The notes under the pieces: model-generated
What the model was told of the DNA's origin: nothing
Database searches by the model: none
Seen by the model: only the letters and a program-made list of their open reading frames with translations
In this document: piece after piece, positions 1 through 7,474 of the stretch
Layout: the number at the start of each line of letters is the position of its first letter
How positions within the stretch are numbered: position 1 is the stretch's first letter
NCBI RefSeq assembly: GCF_000230995.2
Contig: NC_019973.1
Coordinates: 3,796,001-3,860,000 of the forward strand
Length of the DNA: 64,000 bases
Direction: 5' to 3'
DNA from: Mesorhizobium australicum WSM2073
GTDB taxonomy: Bacteria > Pseudomonadota > Alphaproteobacteria > Rhizobiales > Rhizobiaceae
Position numbers and translations under genes: made by a program

Positions 1-1
1 C

Positions 2-481
2 GCGGTTTCCTACTGGTTCCTGCACATGGATTATGAGATCACGTACTGGCGCACCGACGTGCACATCGCCTCGATCCTGCTGTCGGCCGCGATCTGCCTG
101 CTCAAAGCGGACGGCAAGCTGCCGACCTTGCTGAAGGGGCCTTATGTCGCCGTTTCGGCGGCCGTCGGCGCGGTTTGCCTGTTCATGGACTCGGTACCGA
201 CACCGATCCACTACCTGGCCGCGGTGCCATTGCTGGCGATTGCCGTCAACGCGCTGGATTTCAGCACGCGGTTCTTGTCCGGATGGCTGTCGTCCCTGCC
301 GATGACGACGCTGGGTCTATGGTCATATTCGCTTTATCTGTGGCAGCAGCCCTTCTACAAATTCGTCTACGAGCAGGGCAGCAATCCATGGCCGATGCTG
401 GCCGGGGTTTTTGCCTGCGCGCTCTGCAGCTACTACCTGATCGAGCGCCCAGCACGCGAATGGCTCAACCGCAATTGGTGA
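2..481 (+). CDS. Acyltransferase family 3 (OafA/YrhL-like) membrane protein, C-terminal part
   Basis: The reading frame is open from the first base of the window, so the N-terminus lies outside; about 159 residues are visible. Several hydrophobic segments are followed by the motif LGLWSYSLYLWQQPF and a closing YYLIERPAREW, the typical C-terminal signature of acyltransferase-3 proteins. These inner-membrane enzymes move acyl groups (often acetyl or succinyl) onto surface polysaccharides or lipids. The catalytic histidine normally sits in the missing N-terminal part. The family is clear; the substrate cannot be told. Confidence 0.8.
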   Translation, partial: AVSYWFLHMDYEITYWRTDVHIASILLSAAICLLKADGKLPTLLKGPYVAVSAAVGAVCLFMDSVPTPIHYLAAVPLLAIAVNALDFSTRFLSGWLSSLPMTTLGLWSYSLYLWQQPFYKFVYEQGSNPWPMLAGVFACALCSYYLIERPAREWLNRNW

Positions 482-608
482 GCCGCCCGATTGTTTTGAT
501 GGTGGCCAGACGATAGCCGTACGACCGCGAGGTCCCTTTTCGTCAGATAGCGCTTAGCTGTTTTCCGGGGTGGCGCAACGTCCAGGTGAGTCGGCGGGTG
601 CCACCCGA

Positions 609-1097
609 TCAGGTGGCGATCTGCCTGACGTAATAGCGCACCGCTTTCTTGCCGCCATGGATCACCGCGTCGCCGACTTCGACGAAGCCGAGTGCGGCGT
701 GGAAGGCATCCGAGGCGGGGTTGGGCGGGTCGGTGTTGACCTCGCAGGTGACCAGCGCGTGACCGGCGCTCCGCGCATGGTCGAACAGGTTCCGATAGAG
801 CCGGCGAGCATGGCCGCGGCCTCTTGCGTGCGCCGCCACGACGACGCGGTCGACATAGATGAAGCTGATGTAACGCTCGCGAAACCAGACGAAGTTCGGG
901 CTGTCGTAGTTGGCATCCTGGTCGAAGGTCATGATGAAGGCTTCGAGATCGCCGATGCGGCGCGCGTAAAAGGCCTCGGCGAGCAGGAACGACAGCCGTT
1001 CGGCTTCAAGCCACGACAATTCGGCGGCGTGCTCGTTGTTGAGCGCCAGTATTGCCGCTTCGTCGGCCTGCGCAATGCGGTCAATGGGCGAGGTCAT
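609..1097 (-). CDS. GNAT family N-acetyltransferase
   Basis: This 162-residue protein begins MTSPIDRIAQ and has the GNAT layout: an acetyl-CoA loop resembling R/Q-x-x-G-x-G/A (ARGRGHARRLY) near residues 94-104, then a strand with a conserved Asn-Asp-Pro-like stretch and the closing region AFHAALGFVEVGD. It probably transfers an acetyl group to a small amine or a protein N-terminus. The start is chosen because the ATG overlaps the stop of the upstream cutC-like gene by ATGA, implying translational coupling. A longer open frame upstream is only the antisense-free extension into cutC and has no family resemblance. Confidence 0.8.
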   Translation of the reverse strand: MTSPIDRIAQADEAAILALNNEHAAELSWLEAERLSFLLAEAFYARRIGDLEAFIMTFDQDANYDSPNFVWFRERYISFIYVDRVVVAAHARGRGHARRLYRNLFDHARSAGHALVTCEVNTDPPNPASDAFHAALGFVEVGDAVIHGGKKAVRYYVRQIAT

Positions 1098-1852
1098 GCC
1101 TTGGCCGCCGCGATTGTCGCCGCCACCAGCGCTGTATCGGTCAGCGTGTTGCGATATTCGCGGTCGAGATCGGAGCCGCCCATGCCGACCTTCGGATTGC
1201 GGTAGCGCATGGCGCTCGACACGTCCTTGAGGGCGGCGAAGTGCATTTCGGCCAGGCCAGTCCTTGCGCGCACCTCGGCGATATTGCCGAGATCGAGCCC
1301 GCCGCAACCGAGGATGATGATGCGCTCGCCGGCCAGCCGGACCAGCTCTTGCAGCAATGCCAGGCCTTCGATCGCCGTGTCGCGCTGGCCGCTGGTCAGC
1401 ACGCGGCCAACCCTGCAGCGGATCAGCGCTTCCAGGGCTTCGGCCGGATCGCGAGTCATATCGAAGGCGCGGTGGCAGGTTACGTTCAAGGGGCCGGCGG
1501 CCTCTGTCAATTCGCGCATGCGCTGCTCGTCGATGGTCCCGTCGGGGTTCAGGCAGCCGAACACCACGCCGGGCACGCCGAGTTCGCGGAGCGCGGCGAC
1601 GTCGGCAAGCATCGAGCGGTATTCGGTCTCGCTGTAGAGAAAATCCCCGCCGCGCGGCCGCACCATGACATGAAAGGGCACGGTCGCCTGGTCGAGAGCG
1701 GCGCGCACGGTGCCGAGGCTCGGCGTGGTGCCGCCTTCGACAAGGCTGGCGCAGAGTTCGATCCGGTCGGCGCCGGCGGCCTGCGCGGCGAGCAGGCCAT
1801 CAATGCCTTCGACACAGATTTCTATAAGCGGCGGGCGAATTTTTGGGGTCAA
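1094..1852 (-). CDS. cutC: CutC family protein (copper homeostasis-type TIM barrel)
   Basis: About 252 residues with the CutC pattern: LIEICVEGIDGLLAAQAAGA at the start, DRIELCASLVEGGTTPS, VMVRPRGGDFLY, and a C-terminal GCGGLDLGNI. CutC proteins are cytosolic TIM barrels historically linked to copper tolerance, although the biochemical role is not settled. The TTG at 1852 places the start just before the conserved first strand. An in-frame ATG at 1954 would add 34 residues with no family resemblance and is the alternative. The gene is translationally coupled (ATGA) to the GNAT gene that follows. Confidence 0.75.
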   Translation of the reverse strand: MTPKIRPPLIEICVEGIDGLLAAQAAGADRIELCASLVEGGTTPSLGTVRAALDQATVPFHVMVRPRGGDFLYSETEYRSMLADVAALRELGVPGVVFGCLNPDGTIDEQRMRELTEAAGPLNVTCHRAFDMTRDPAEALEALIRCRVGRVLTSGQRDTAIEGLALLQELVRLAGERIIILGCGGLDLGNIAEVRARTGLAEMHFAALKDVSSAMRYRNPKVGMGGSDLDREYRNTLTDTALVAATIAAAKA

Positions 1853-2052
1853 GGGGCGATCCAATCCATGGTGTTGCGCAAGCCCTAGCACCCGGGCGCC
1901 TGGCGCGGAAGCGTGAACGCTACGCCGCCACTTGGACCAGACGGCAGATTCCATTCTTGACAGTCACATAACTGCAGGGTTATGGGTTTATACATAGCTG
2001 ATGGGTTATGATTTTGCGCGTGGCACCACTACAGCAACGAGAGGAGCAAGGC

Positions 2053-2481
2053 ATGACGGAAACCAAATCGATCGTCGTCGAAAGGCTGATTCCATATTCG
2101 GCGGAAAAGATATGGCGAGCACTGACCGTGCCGGCACTCGTCGGCGAATGGCTCATGCAGAATGATTTCGCTGCCCAAGAGGGGCATCGCTTCACATTCC
2201 GTGCGACACCAGTTCCCGGGTGGTCCGGGGTGACGAACTGCATGGTGCTGAAAGTCGAGGCGCCGCGGCTGCTGGCTTATAGCTGGGGCGATGGGACGGA
2301 ATCGGACAGCGGGTTGAAAACCGTGGTGACGTGGTTACTGACACCCGAGGGGATGGCGACCCGGGTGCGAATGGAGCAGTCGGGATTTCGGCCCGCCGAC
2401 GAGCGTGGCTATATCGGCATGGGAAGCGGCTGGCCGCGCATTCTCGAACGGCTCGAACAGGTTACCTCAAAACAGACCTGA
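2053..2481 (+). CDS. SRPBCC (AHSA1-like) domain protein
   Basis: A 142-residue protein starting MTETKSIVVERLIPYSAEKI, the classic first strand and helix of an activator-of-Hsp90-ATPase-1-like START fold, with W-rich core (VGEWLMQNDF, LAYSWGDG). Such proteins form a hydrophobic cavity for small ligands and in bacteria often sit beside ArsR regulators. None is visible here. The start at 2053 is preceded by AGAGGAGCAAG at a normal distance; an in-frame ATG at 2008 lacks a ribosome site. A TTGACA box at 1957-1962 could be a -35 element, but no convincing -10 follows. The next gene (AhpD-like) may be co-transcribed. Confidence 0.8.
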   Translation: MTETKSIVVERLIPYSAEKIWRALTVPALVGEWLMQNDFAAQEGHRFTFRATPVPGWSGVTNCMVLKVEAPRLLAYSWGDGTESDSGLKTVVTWLLTPEGMATRVRMEQSGFRPADERGYIGMGSGWPRILERLEQVTSKQT

Positions 2482-2583
2482 CACCCGGCAGGCAGCTAAC
2501 AGTTCCATCAAGTCGAAACCCTGGATGCGAGGCGTCCGGGCCGGGAAAACACGCCCGGAGAACAGTTCAAAAGGAGAAGACAC

Positions 2584-3039
2584 ATGCAAGCGAGAATCAA
2601 GAGCCCGGTGATGCTCATCCCAGGCGCCCTGCAGGCGTTTCTGGCGCTGGACAAGTCGACCGAGGCAGCGGACCTGCCCTATGTGACACGCAAGCTCGTG
2701 CATCTGCGCGCCAGTCAGATCAACAGCTGCAGCGTCTGCGTCGACATGCACGCGCGCGAGCTCAAGAAAGCCGGCGAGAAGGAAGAGCGCATCTTTGCCC
2801 TCGCTGCCTGGAGGGAAACGCCTTATTTCACCGACGCCGAACGCGCGGCATTGGCGCTGGCAGAAGCCGGCACAAGGCTCGCCGACCGACCGGACGCGGT
2901 GCCGGACGATATCTGGGAGGAGGCGGCCCGGCATTATGACGAGAAGGCCCTTGCCGCACTGGTCATCCAGATCGCCCTGATCAACGCCTTCAACAGGCTG
3001 AACGCGACGACCCGGCAGCCGGTTGGCGCCTGGGGCTGA
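2584..3039 (+). CDS. Carboxymuconolactone decarboxylase/AhpD-like protein
   Basis: This 151-residue protein carries the CMD/AhpD core: NSCSVCVDMHA with C49-x2-C52 and His56, the redox pair and neighbouring His used by AhpD-type alkylhydroperoxidases. A second conserved part reads FTDAERAALALAEA and ALVIQIALINAFNRLN. It is likely a cytosolic peroxidase-like or thiol-disulfide enzyme. A strong ribosome site, AAAAGGAGAAG, precedes the ATG. It lies about 100 nt after the SRPBCC gene in the same direction, an arrangement often seen with sigma-factor or stress loci, but no regulator is visible. Confidence 0.85.
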   Translation: MQARIKSPVMLIPGALQAFLALDKSTEAADLPYVTRKLVHLRASQINSCSVCVDMHARELKKAGEKEERIFALAAWRETPYFTDAERAALALAEAGTRLADRPDAVPDDIWEEAARHYDEKALAALVIQIALINAFNRLNATTRQPVGAWG

Positions 3040-3134
3040 GCGCCGGGTTCACATGGGGGCTGGGTCCACGAGGCGAGGGGGCGGGCGGCGCATTGCCTTC
3101 CCGCCCCGCCGGGAGCACCTATGTAACCTGGTGG

Positions 3135-3566
3135 CTACTGTCGCAATTCGGTATTCTTGGCGCCTTCCTCGACCTGATCGATCACCAGGAGCTTGACCGG
3201 CCCGTCGCCAATGTTGGTGGCCTGGTGCCACTGCCCGATCATTTCAATGATGAAATCGCCAGTCTTGTAGGTGTTGCTGTTGCCGGTTTCGACATTCGTG
3301 ACCTTCAGCGTTCCGGCCTGGACATAGGCGTAGCGCGGGAAGGGATGGCGATGGACCGGCAAGGTCGCGCCGGGCGCGATGTCATAGGTCGAGACCAGCA
3401 CCTGCACGTTCTTCCGCGGCAGCGTGATCGGCTGCCCGGATGCAGTGGTGGTACGTGATGCGAGTGGCGTCACGACGACTGGGGTTCCGCTGCTGTCCAG
3501 CGCATGAGCGCCGGTCGCGAACGATGCTGCCGTGAGCAGCAATACCGATGCCAGGATTTTCCGCAT
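3135..3566 (-). CDS. Secreted cupin-domain protein
   Basis: The protein is 143 residues long. It begins MRKILASVLLLTAASFATGAHA, a clean Sec signal peptide with an A-x-A cleavage site, so it is probably periplasmic. The mature part is one small beta-barrel cupin with the HRHPFPRYAYVQAG motif (metal-binding HxH followed by Tyr) and a later GQWHQATNIGDGP second cupin box with another His. A good AGGGAGGA site precedes the ATG at 3566; the in-frame ATG at 3590 is less likely because it would put charged residues before the signal peptide. The substrate is unknown. Confidence 0.8.
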   Translation of the reverse strand: MRKILASVLLLTAASFATGAHALDSSGTPVVVTPLASRTTTASGQPITLPRKNVQVLVSTYDIAPGATLPVHRHPFPRYAYVQAGTLKVTNVETGNSNTYKTGDFIIEMIGQWHQATNIGDGPVKLLVIDQVEEGAKNTELRQ

Positions 3567-3786
3567 GATGTCCTCCCTTGACCGACGCATCTATCGCGCG
3601 GCGGCGGCGGCGTGCAAGCCGCTCGTGACCAGAGGCCGAACCTGCGTGCATTTGCACGGGCGGTTGATCCACGACCCGGGCCATATTCCTCACCCGCTTC
3701 CAACCGGAGGTATGTCGCCGCAAGGCCTGATGCATGCCCGGTCAGGAATGGCCGTAGTGCCGCTTCAAAAAAATTTCGGGCGACCT

Positions 3787-3815
3787 CTTGAATAAAAAAA
3801 TCGTGATTCCCAGAT
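3787..3815 (+). promoter_or_regulatory. Candidate heat-shock (RpoH-type) promoter of hsp20
   Basis: CTTGAA at 3787-3792 and CCCAGAT at 3809-3815 are spaced by 16 bases. This resembles the sigma-32 pattern CTTGAAA / CCCCATnT. It lies about 85 bases ahead of the hsp20 start and just upstream of a structured leader. The match is by eye and the -10 box is imperfect. Confidence 0.5.
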
Positions 3816-3823
3816 CGTTTTCC

Positions 3824-3903
3824 GTCGAGGCTTCGGCTCGACATACCGCGTCGCGGCGACGCTGCGGCGACCCGTAAACCATGTTGCTTCACGGAGGATA
3901 TGG
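3824..3903 (+). ncRNA. ROSE-type RNA thermometer in the hsp20 5' leader
   Basis: The leader folds into consecutive hairpins. The first is GTCGAG/CTCGAC (3824-3842), closed by a UUCG tetraloop. The second is GCGTC/GACGC (3848-3862). The last spans 3879-3903: CCATG pairs with TATGG, TTGCT (3884-3888) pairs with the Shine-Dalgarno AGGA (3895-3898) leaving one bulged G, and the loop is TCACGG. UYGCU opposite AGGA with a bulged G is the hallmark of ROSE elements, which hide the ribosome site and start codon of small heat-shock genes in rhizobia until temperature rises. Here the ATG at 3900 is itself inside the stem. Confidence 0.75.
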
Positions 3904-4394
3904 CTATGAGAAGCTTTGATTATTCGCCTCTTTACCGCACCACGGTCGGCTTCGACCGGCTCTTCGACATGCTCGAAAACAGTGTGCGCTCCGACTGGCC
4001 GCCCTACAACATCGAGAAGAATGGCGACAACGACTATCGTATCACGATGGCCGTCGCCGGCTTCGGTCTCGACGAAGTGGAACTTGTGCAGAACGGCCCT
4101 GAATTGTCCGTCATCGGACAGAGAAAGCCCGATCAGCAACATCGGGAGATCCTCCACCGGGGCCTGGCGATAGGTAACTTCAAGCAGGTGTTCAAACTTG
4201 CAGACCACGTCAAGGTCAAGGCGGCCAATATTCATAATGGCCTGCTGTCGGTGGACCTGGTCCGCGAAGTGCCCGAGGAACTCAAGCCCCGGCGCATCGA
4301 GATCGGTTCCAACGCCGCAGCGGTTCCGCTTCAGGATGGCGGCAACAAGCAGTCCATGGATGTGGATGCCGAGCCGCAACGCAAGGTGGCCTGA
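3900..4394 (+). CDS. Small heat-shock protein, Hsp20/IbpA family
   Basis: This 164-residue protein has an N-terminal MAMRSFDYSPLYRTTVGFDRLF typical of the class A rhizobial/IbpA type, then an alpha-crystallin domain (about residues 37-130) with YRITMAVAGF, LHRGLAIGNFKQVFKLADHV and NGLLSVDLVREVPEE. The C-terminal I-x-I-like anchor is PRRIEIGS. It is an ATP-independent holdase that keeps unfolding proteins soluble. Expression is likely controlled by the promoter and RNA thermometer immediately upstream. Two downstream genes in the same direction may be co-transcribed. Confidence 0.92.
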   Translation: MAMRSFDYSPLYRTTVGFDRLFDMLENSVRSDWPPYNIEKNGDNDYRITMAVAGFGLDEVELVQNGPELSVIGQRKPDQQHREILHRGLAIGNFKQVFKLADHVKVKAANIHNGLLSVDLVREVPEELKPRRIEIGSNAAAVPLQDGGNKQSMDVDAEPQRKVA

Positions 4395-4462
4395 TACAAG
4401 AAACCTCAGTCTGTGGTCCGCCTCCCGGCTCGGCCGGGAGGCACAGATCGCGGAGAACGGAG

Positions 4463-4915
4463 ATGAGATTCCAAGCTTACAGTTTTCATGAATCCAAACC
4501 GACGGATTACGCAGCGGAATTCGCTGCGCTGCGTACGCCCGAGGACGTCCTGAACGAGAACATGACGATCGGCGAGAAGAGGGCTCTGCTCGCCTTCTGG
4601 GCCTCGGACGCCCATGCGGTTCCTGACAATCCAACCCTGCGTCAATTGGACAACGGTGCGATGGCGCAGGTCAGCGAGATTCTTCGTGCGCTCCACACCC
4701 TGGACGAGATTGCGCGCAAGCCGACGGCCAGGGCACCGTTTGATCGCAGTCCGTCCTCAGACCAGCGTCGCAACAAAACCAGGCGCAACTGGCTGCGGTA
4801 CCCCTGGCGAGATGACGATGACGATGATCCGCCGCCGGTTCCGGCATATGCCGGTGTCCCACCCAGGTGTGGGGATGGCGGCATGTTCGCGGAGCCTGAG
4901 CATGCCGTCGCGTAA
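4463..4915 (+). CDS. Conserved rhizobial hypothetical protein with Asp/Pro-rich tail
   Basis: A 150-residue protein with a strong ribosome site (GGAGAACGGAG). The N-terminal half contains the helical segment TIGEKRALLAFWASDAHAV and a Leu/Asp-rich helix around residues 65-85. The tail is basic, then reads DDDDDDPPPVPAY, a pattern I associate with small uncharacterised rhizobial proteins often found near stress genes. No enzyme motif is visible. It lies 68 nt after hsp20 and 43 nt before a DUF982 gene, suggesting a heat-responsive operon of three genes. No function is proposed. Confidence 0.65.
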   Translation: MRFQAYSFHESKPTDYAAEFAALRTPEDVLNENMTIGEKRALLAFWASDAHAVPDNPTLRQLDNGAMAQVSEILRALHTLDEIARKPTARAPFDRSPSSDQRRNKTRRNWLRYPWRDDDDDDPPPVPAYAGVPPRCGDGGMFAEPEHAVA

Positions 4916-4958
4916 AAAGCTGAAGCAGACCAACTCGCTCGACCGAATGGAGGACTAT

Positions 4959-5258
4959 ATGAGCGACAGGACGTTCGATCGACCAGTGCTGGTCAAGGAT
5001 GGCCAGTTCATCCAAGAAATAGGAAGCCTTGAGGATGCATTCGATTTCCTGGATGAGTGGCCGCGGGAGCGTCGAGGCCCGATTTTCGAAACGGCCTTCC
5101 GGGCTTGCCAGCGTGCTTACGATGGCCAGATACCACTCTCGGTCGCGCGCGATGCCGTCGCTGGGTTCGCGAGATCCGTCAAGATGCTGCAGGAGCCGCT
5201 TGCTCCGCTGCCTTGGATGAGCGGCACCAAATCTGGCCGCGGTGGGGTGGCCGCCTAG
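4959..5258 (+). CDS. DUF982 family protein (copy 1)
   Basis: A 99-residue protein with the DUF982 pattern: IGSLEDAFDFLDEWP at about 25-40, RGPIFETAFRACQRAYDG, and SVARDAVAGFARSV. DUF982 is a small domain of unknown function found mainly in Rhizobiales, usually in several copies. The ATG at 4959 has TGGAGGA six bases upstream; the in-frame ATG at 4947 lies inside that ribosome site. A longer open frame from 4614 overlaps the previous gene in another frame and is not credible. A second DUF982 gene lies at 54567. Confidence 0.8.
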   Translation: MSDRTFDRPVLVKDGQFIQEIGSLEDAFDFLDEWPRERRGPIFETAFRACQRAYDGQIPLSVARDAVAGFARSVKMLQEPLAPLPWMSGTKSGRGGVAA

Positions 5259-5389
5259 CTGCGACACCGGCAGCGGCACTGCCCAGAGGTGTCGCTGCCC
5301 GCAGTCCCTACGGGTTAGCACGTCACGTCGAATCCCACCACGTCGCGTGTGGCGCCGGCGATGGCAGGCAGAGAGGTCTTTAGAGAAAT

Positions 5390-5464
5390 TGGCTCCCCGG
5401 GCCGGATTCGAACCAGCGACCAACCGGTTAACAGCCGGTTGCTCTACCACTGAGCTACCGGGGA
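5390..5464 (-). tRNA. tRNA-Asn (GTT)
   Basis: On the minus strand a full cloverleaf can be drawn: acceptor TCCCCGG/CCGGGGA with discriminator G and encoded CCA, D-arm GCTCAGTGGTAGAGC, anticodon loop CTGTTAA with anticodon GTT, and T-arm ending GGTTCGAATCC. All stems pair. Confidence 0.97.
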
Positions 5465-5686
5465 ACGGAGGCTCTTTGAGCAAGTGGCGCAGCCTATAGC
5501 AAACCCGTTTCGGCTTTGCAAAGAAGCATTTCGCATTTTTCCGAGACTTTTTCGCTCAGGCGTTTCTCGCAATCGGCCTTGCCCACCCTCATATTAGCCG
5601 TCTTGGCGACGAGCGCGGAACCGAAAGGGCGGTCGCGGCTTTCGTAAAATGAGATTGTCGAGCCCTAACACAGGCAGTTCTTCACG

Positions 5687-5947
5687 ATGACGGCAGCGGA
5701 CGAAAACCCGATACCCGCAAGAAAGATCTCGGTGTTCGGGCGTGAATTCACCATGCCGCAGTCGCGCGGCCTCAGAATCACGATCGGCGTGCTATTGACC
5801 CTTGGCGGCATCCTCGGGTTCTTGCCGATCCTCGGCTTCTGGATGGTGCCGCTCGGATTGCTGGTGCTCTCCTACGAAATTGCCATGGTGCGCCGCCACC
5901 GGCGCCGCCTGGTCGTCTGGTGGGAGCGGCGACGCCGGCCGAATTGA
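5687..5947 (+). CDS. Small conserved membrane protein (hypothetical)
   Basis: An 86-residue protein with two hydrophobic stretches (LRITIGVLLTLGGILGFLPI and FWMVPLGLLVLSYEIAMV) linked by a short turn, flanked by a basic C-terminus rich in Arg and Trp (RRHRRRLVVWWERRRR). It is probably an inner-membrane hairpin protein with cytoplasmic ends. The glycine-rich first segment and PLG motif recall small rhizobial envelope proteins of unknown function. The start is the first ATG after an AT-richer leader; no strong ribosome site is visible. Confidence 0.65.
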   Translation: MTAADENPIPARKISVFGREFTMPQSRGLRITIGVLLTLGGILGFLPILGFWMVPLGLLVLSYEIAMVRRHRRRLVVWWERRRRPN

Positions 5948-5991
5948 GCGGCCGATACCGATGCATGTCGCATGGCGGCCTTCGACGAGAA

Positions 5992-6243
5992 TCAATCGTC
6001 GCGCTGTTTCTCCGTGCTGGTGCCGGATTCCTCCGAATTCGGTTGCTGGCCTGCCTTCAGATCTTCGCTGATCTCCTTCAGGACGGCTGAAGCCGAGGCC
6101 AGGCGCGCCCGGTCGCGGGGTGAAAGCCTGCCAGTGCCTTCTATTCTCAGGCACTCGATGGCATAGCGCACCAATTCCTCGCATCCCAGCAGCGGCACGC
6201 TTTCGGTTTCGTGCGTTTCGTCCTTCGGTTTGGCCAGGGCCAT
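5992..6243 (-). CDS. Hypothetical small cytosolic protein
   Basis: An 83-residue hydrophilic protein with a central helical region (LVRYAIECLRIEGTGRLSPR and LASASAVLKEISEDL) and a disordered, charged tail. A clear ribosome site, AGGGAGGGA, precedes its ATG. There is no signal peptide, membrane segment or known motif. It stands alone on this strand, convergent with the small membrane protein gene at 5687. Coding status rests on the ribosome site and the ordered residue composition. Confidence 0.55.
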   Translation of the reverse strand: MALAKPKDETHETESVPLLGCEELVRYAIECLRIEGTGRLSPRDRARLASASAVLKEISEDLKAGQQPNSEESGTSTEKQRDD

Positions 6244-6461
6244 GATGCAGTCCCTCCCTGTTTCTCAACGCAAGCCGGTGCGCGGAGTTTCGCTCGATCA
6301 TTTGCCATGCTTAACGGATTGCCAATATGAGTGGGCGGCTCCGACGGCGATCTAACAGGGCGCGGAGCCGGCGCAAGGAAACCGTTTTGGAATGCGTGTG
6401 GCCGCTTGACGGCATTTTCGCCGCAACCTATTGGAACCGGGTGGAACGCCGGGAGCAATGA

Positions 6462-6535
6462 GGCCTCGTGGCGGAGTGGTTACGCAGAGGACTGCAAATC
6501 CTTGCACCCCGGTTCGATTCCGGGCGAGGCCTCCA
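6462..6535 (+). tRNA. tRNA-Cys (GCA), copy 1
   Basis: GGCCTCG pairs with CGAGGCC in the acceptor stem, with discriminator T and encoded CCA. The anticodon loop is CTGCAAA (anticodon GCA) on an AGGA/TCCT stem; the T-arm reads CCCGGTTCGATTCCGGG. A second, diverged copy lies at 57632. Confidence 0.95.
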
Positions 6536-6625
6536 ATACCCGGGCTCCAGCGCGTCAGCGCCGGAGCCTGAAGTTCCGGTCGAAATGAACCGCGATTCTG
6601 GCGCGGCAAGCAGATTGGTTGGAGC

Positions 6626-7294
6626 ATGAGCGCTGATTTTTCCGAACTTCGCGTCAAGATGGTCGATGGTCAGGTTCGCACCACCGACGTGACCAGCGCG
6701 CCGCTGCTCGACGCGATGCTTTCGGTGCCGCGCGAGGTCTTCGTCGGCGATCGCCAGCGCGATCTGGCCTATATCGACGAGGACATCCGCATCGCCGACA
6801 GCGCCGATGGCCCGCGTTACCTGATGGAAGCTTCGCCACTGGCCAAGCTGATGCAACTGGCCGAGATCAACCCGACCGACTCGGCGCTCGATGTCGGTTG
6901 CGGCACCGGTTATGCCTCGGCCATCCTGTCGCGCCTGGCGAGATCCGTCGTGGCGCTCGAAAGCGATTCGGCACTGGCGCAAACCGCCGCGTCGACCCTG
7001 TCCGGGCTTGGCTGCGGCAATGTGACCGTGGTTCAGGGCGCCCTGGCGCAAGGCCATGCCGCGAAGGCGCCTTACGAGGTCATCTTCATCGGCGGCAGTG
7101 TCAGTAAAGTGCCGTCGGCGCTGCTCGACCAGCTCGCCGAAGGCGGCCGCCTGGTGGCGGTCGAGGGCCAGGGCAATTCAGGCGTGGCGCGACTTTTTGT
7201 CAAAGCCGGGGGGGTTGTAACCGGGAGAAGGGCGTTTAATGCGGCAATTAAGCCACTACCCGGGTTCGAACGTGAGCATGCTTTCGAATTCTGA
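6626..7294 (+). CDS. Protein-L-isoaspartate O-methyltransferase-like protein (PIMT paralogue beside tolC)
   Basis: The 222-residue protein has a Rossmann-type SAM-binding motif ALDVGCGTGYAS at 88-99, followed by VVALESDS, and a YEVIFIGGSVSKVPSALLDQL segment as in PIMT proteins. The N-terminal region (VDGQVRTTDVTSAPLLDAML, VPREVFV) is the form seen in alphaproteobacterial Pcm-like proteins encoded next to TolC. The standard SurE-linked pcm is at 33160, so this copy may have a specialised role. It ends 180 nt before the tolC start and may be co-transcribed with it. Confidence 0.85.
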   Translation: MSADFSELRVKMVDGQVRTTDVTSAPLLDAMLSVPREVFVGDRQRDLAYIDEDIRIADSADGPRYLMEASPLAKLMQLAEINPTDSALDVGCGTGYASAILSRLARSVVALESDSALAQTAASTLSGLGCGNVTVVQGALAQGHAAKAPYEVIFIGGSVSKVPSALLDQLAEGGRLVAVEGQGNSGVARLFVKAGGVVTGRRAFNAAIKPLPGFEREHAFEF

Positions 7295-7474
7295 ATGATT
7301 TGCCTTGCAGCAAAGACCTTGTCATGGTCGCTTGCATTTGAACGATCGTTGCTGATCCCAGACTGGGGGCACTTTGGGCTGAGCGACAGGGAACATAAAC
7401 ACGCCACGCCGCCTGCTCTGGAAGGAGAAGCCGGCGCGGCGCGGTTCCCATGGAAAACGAATGAGGGATACACC

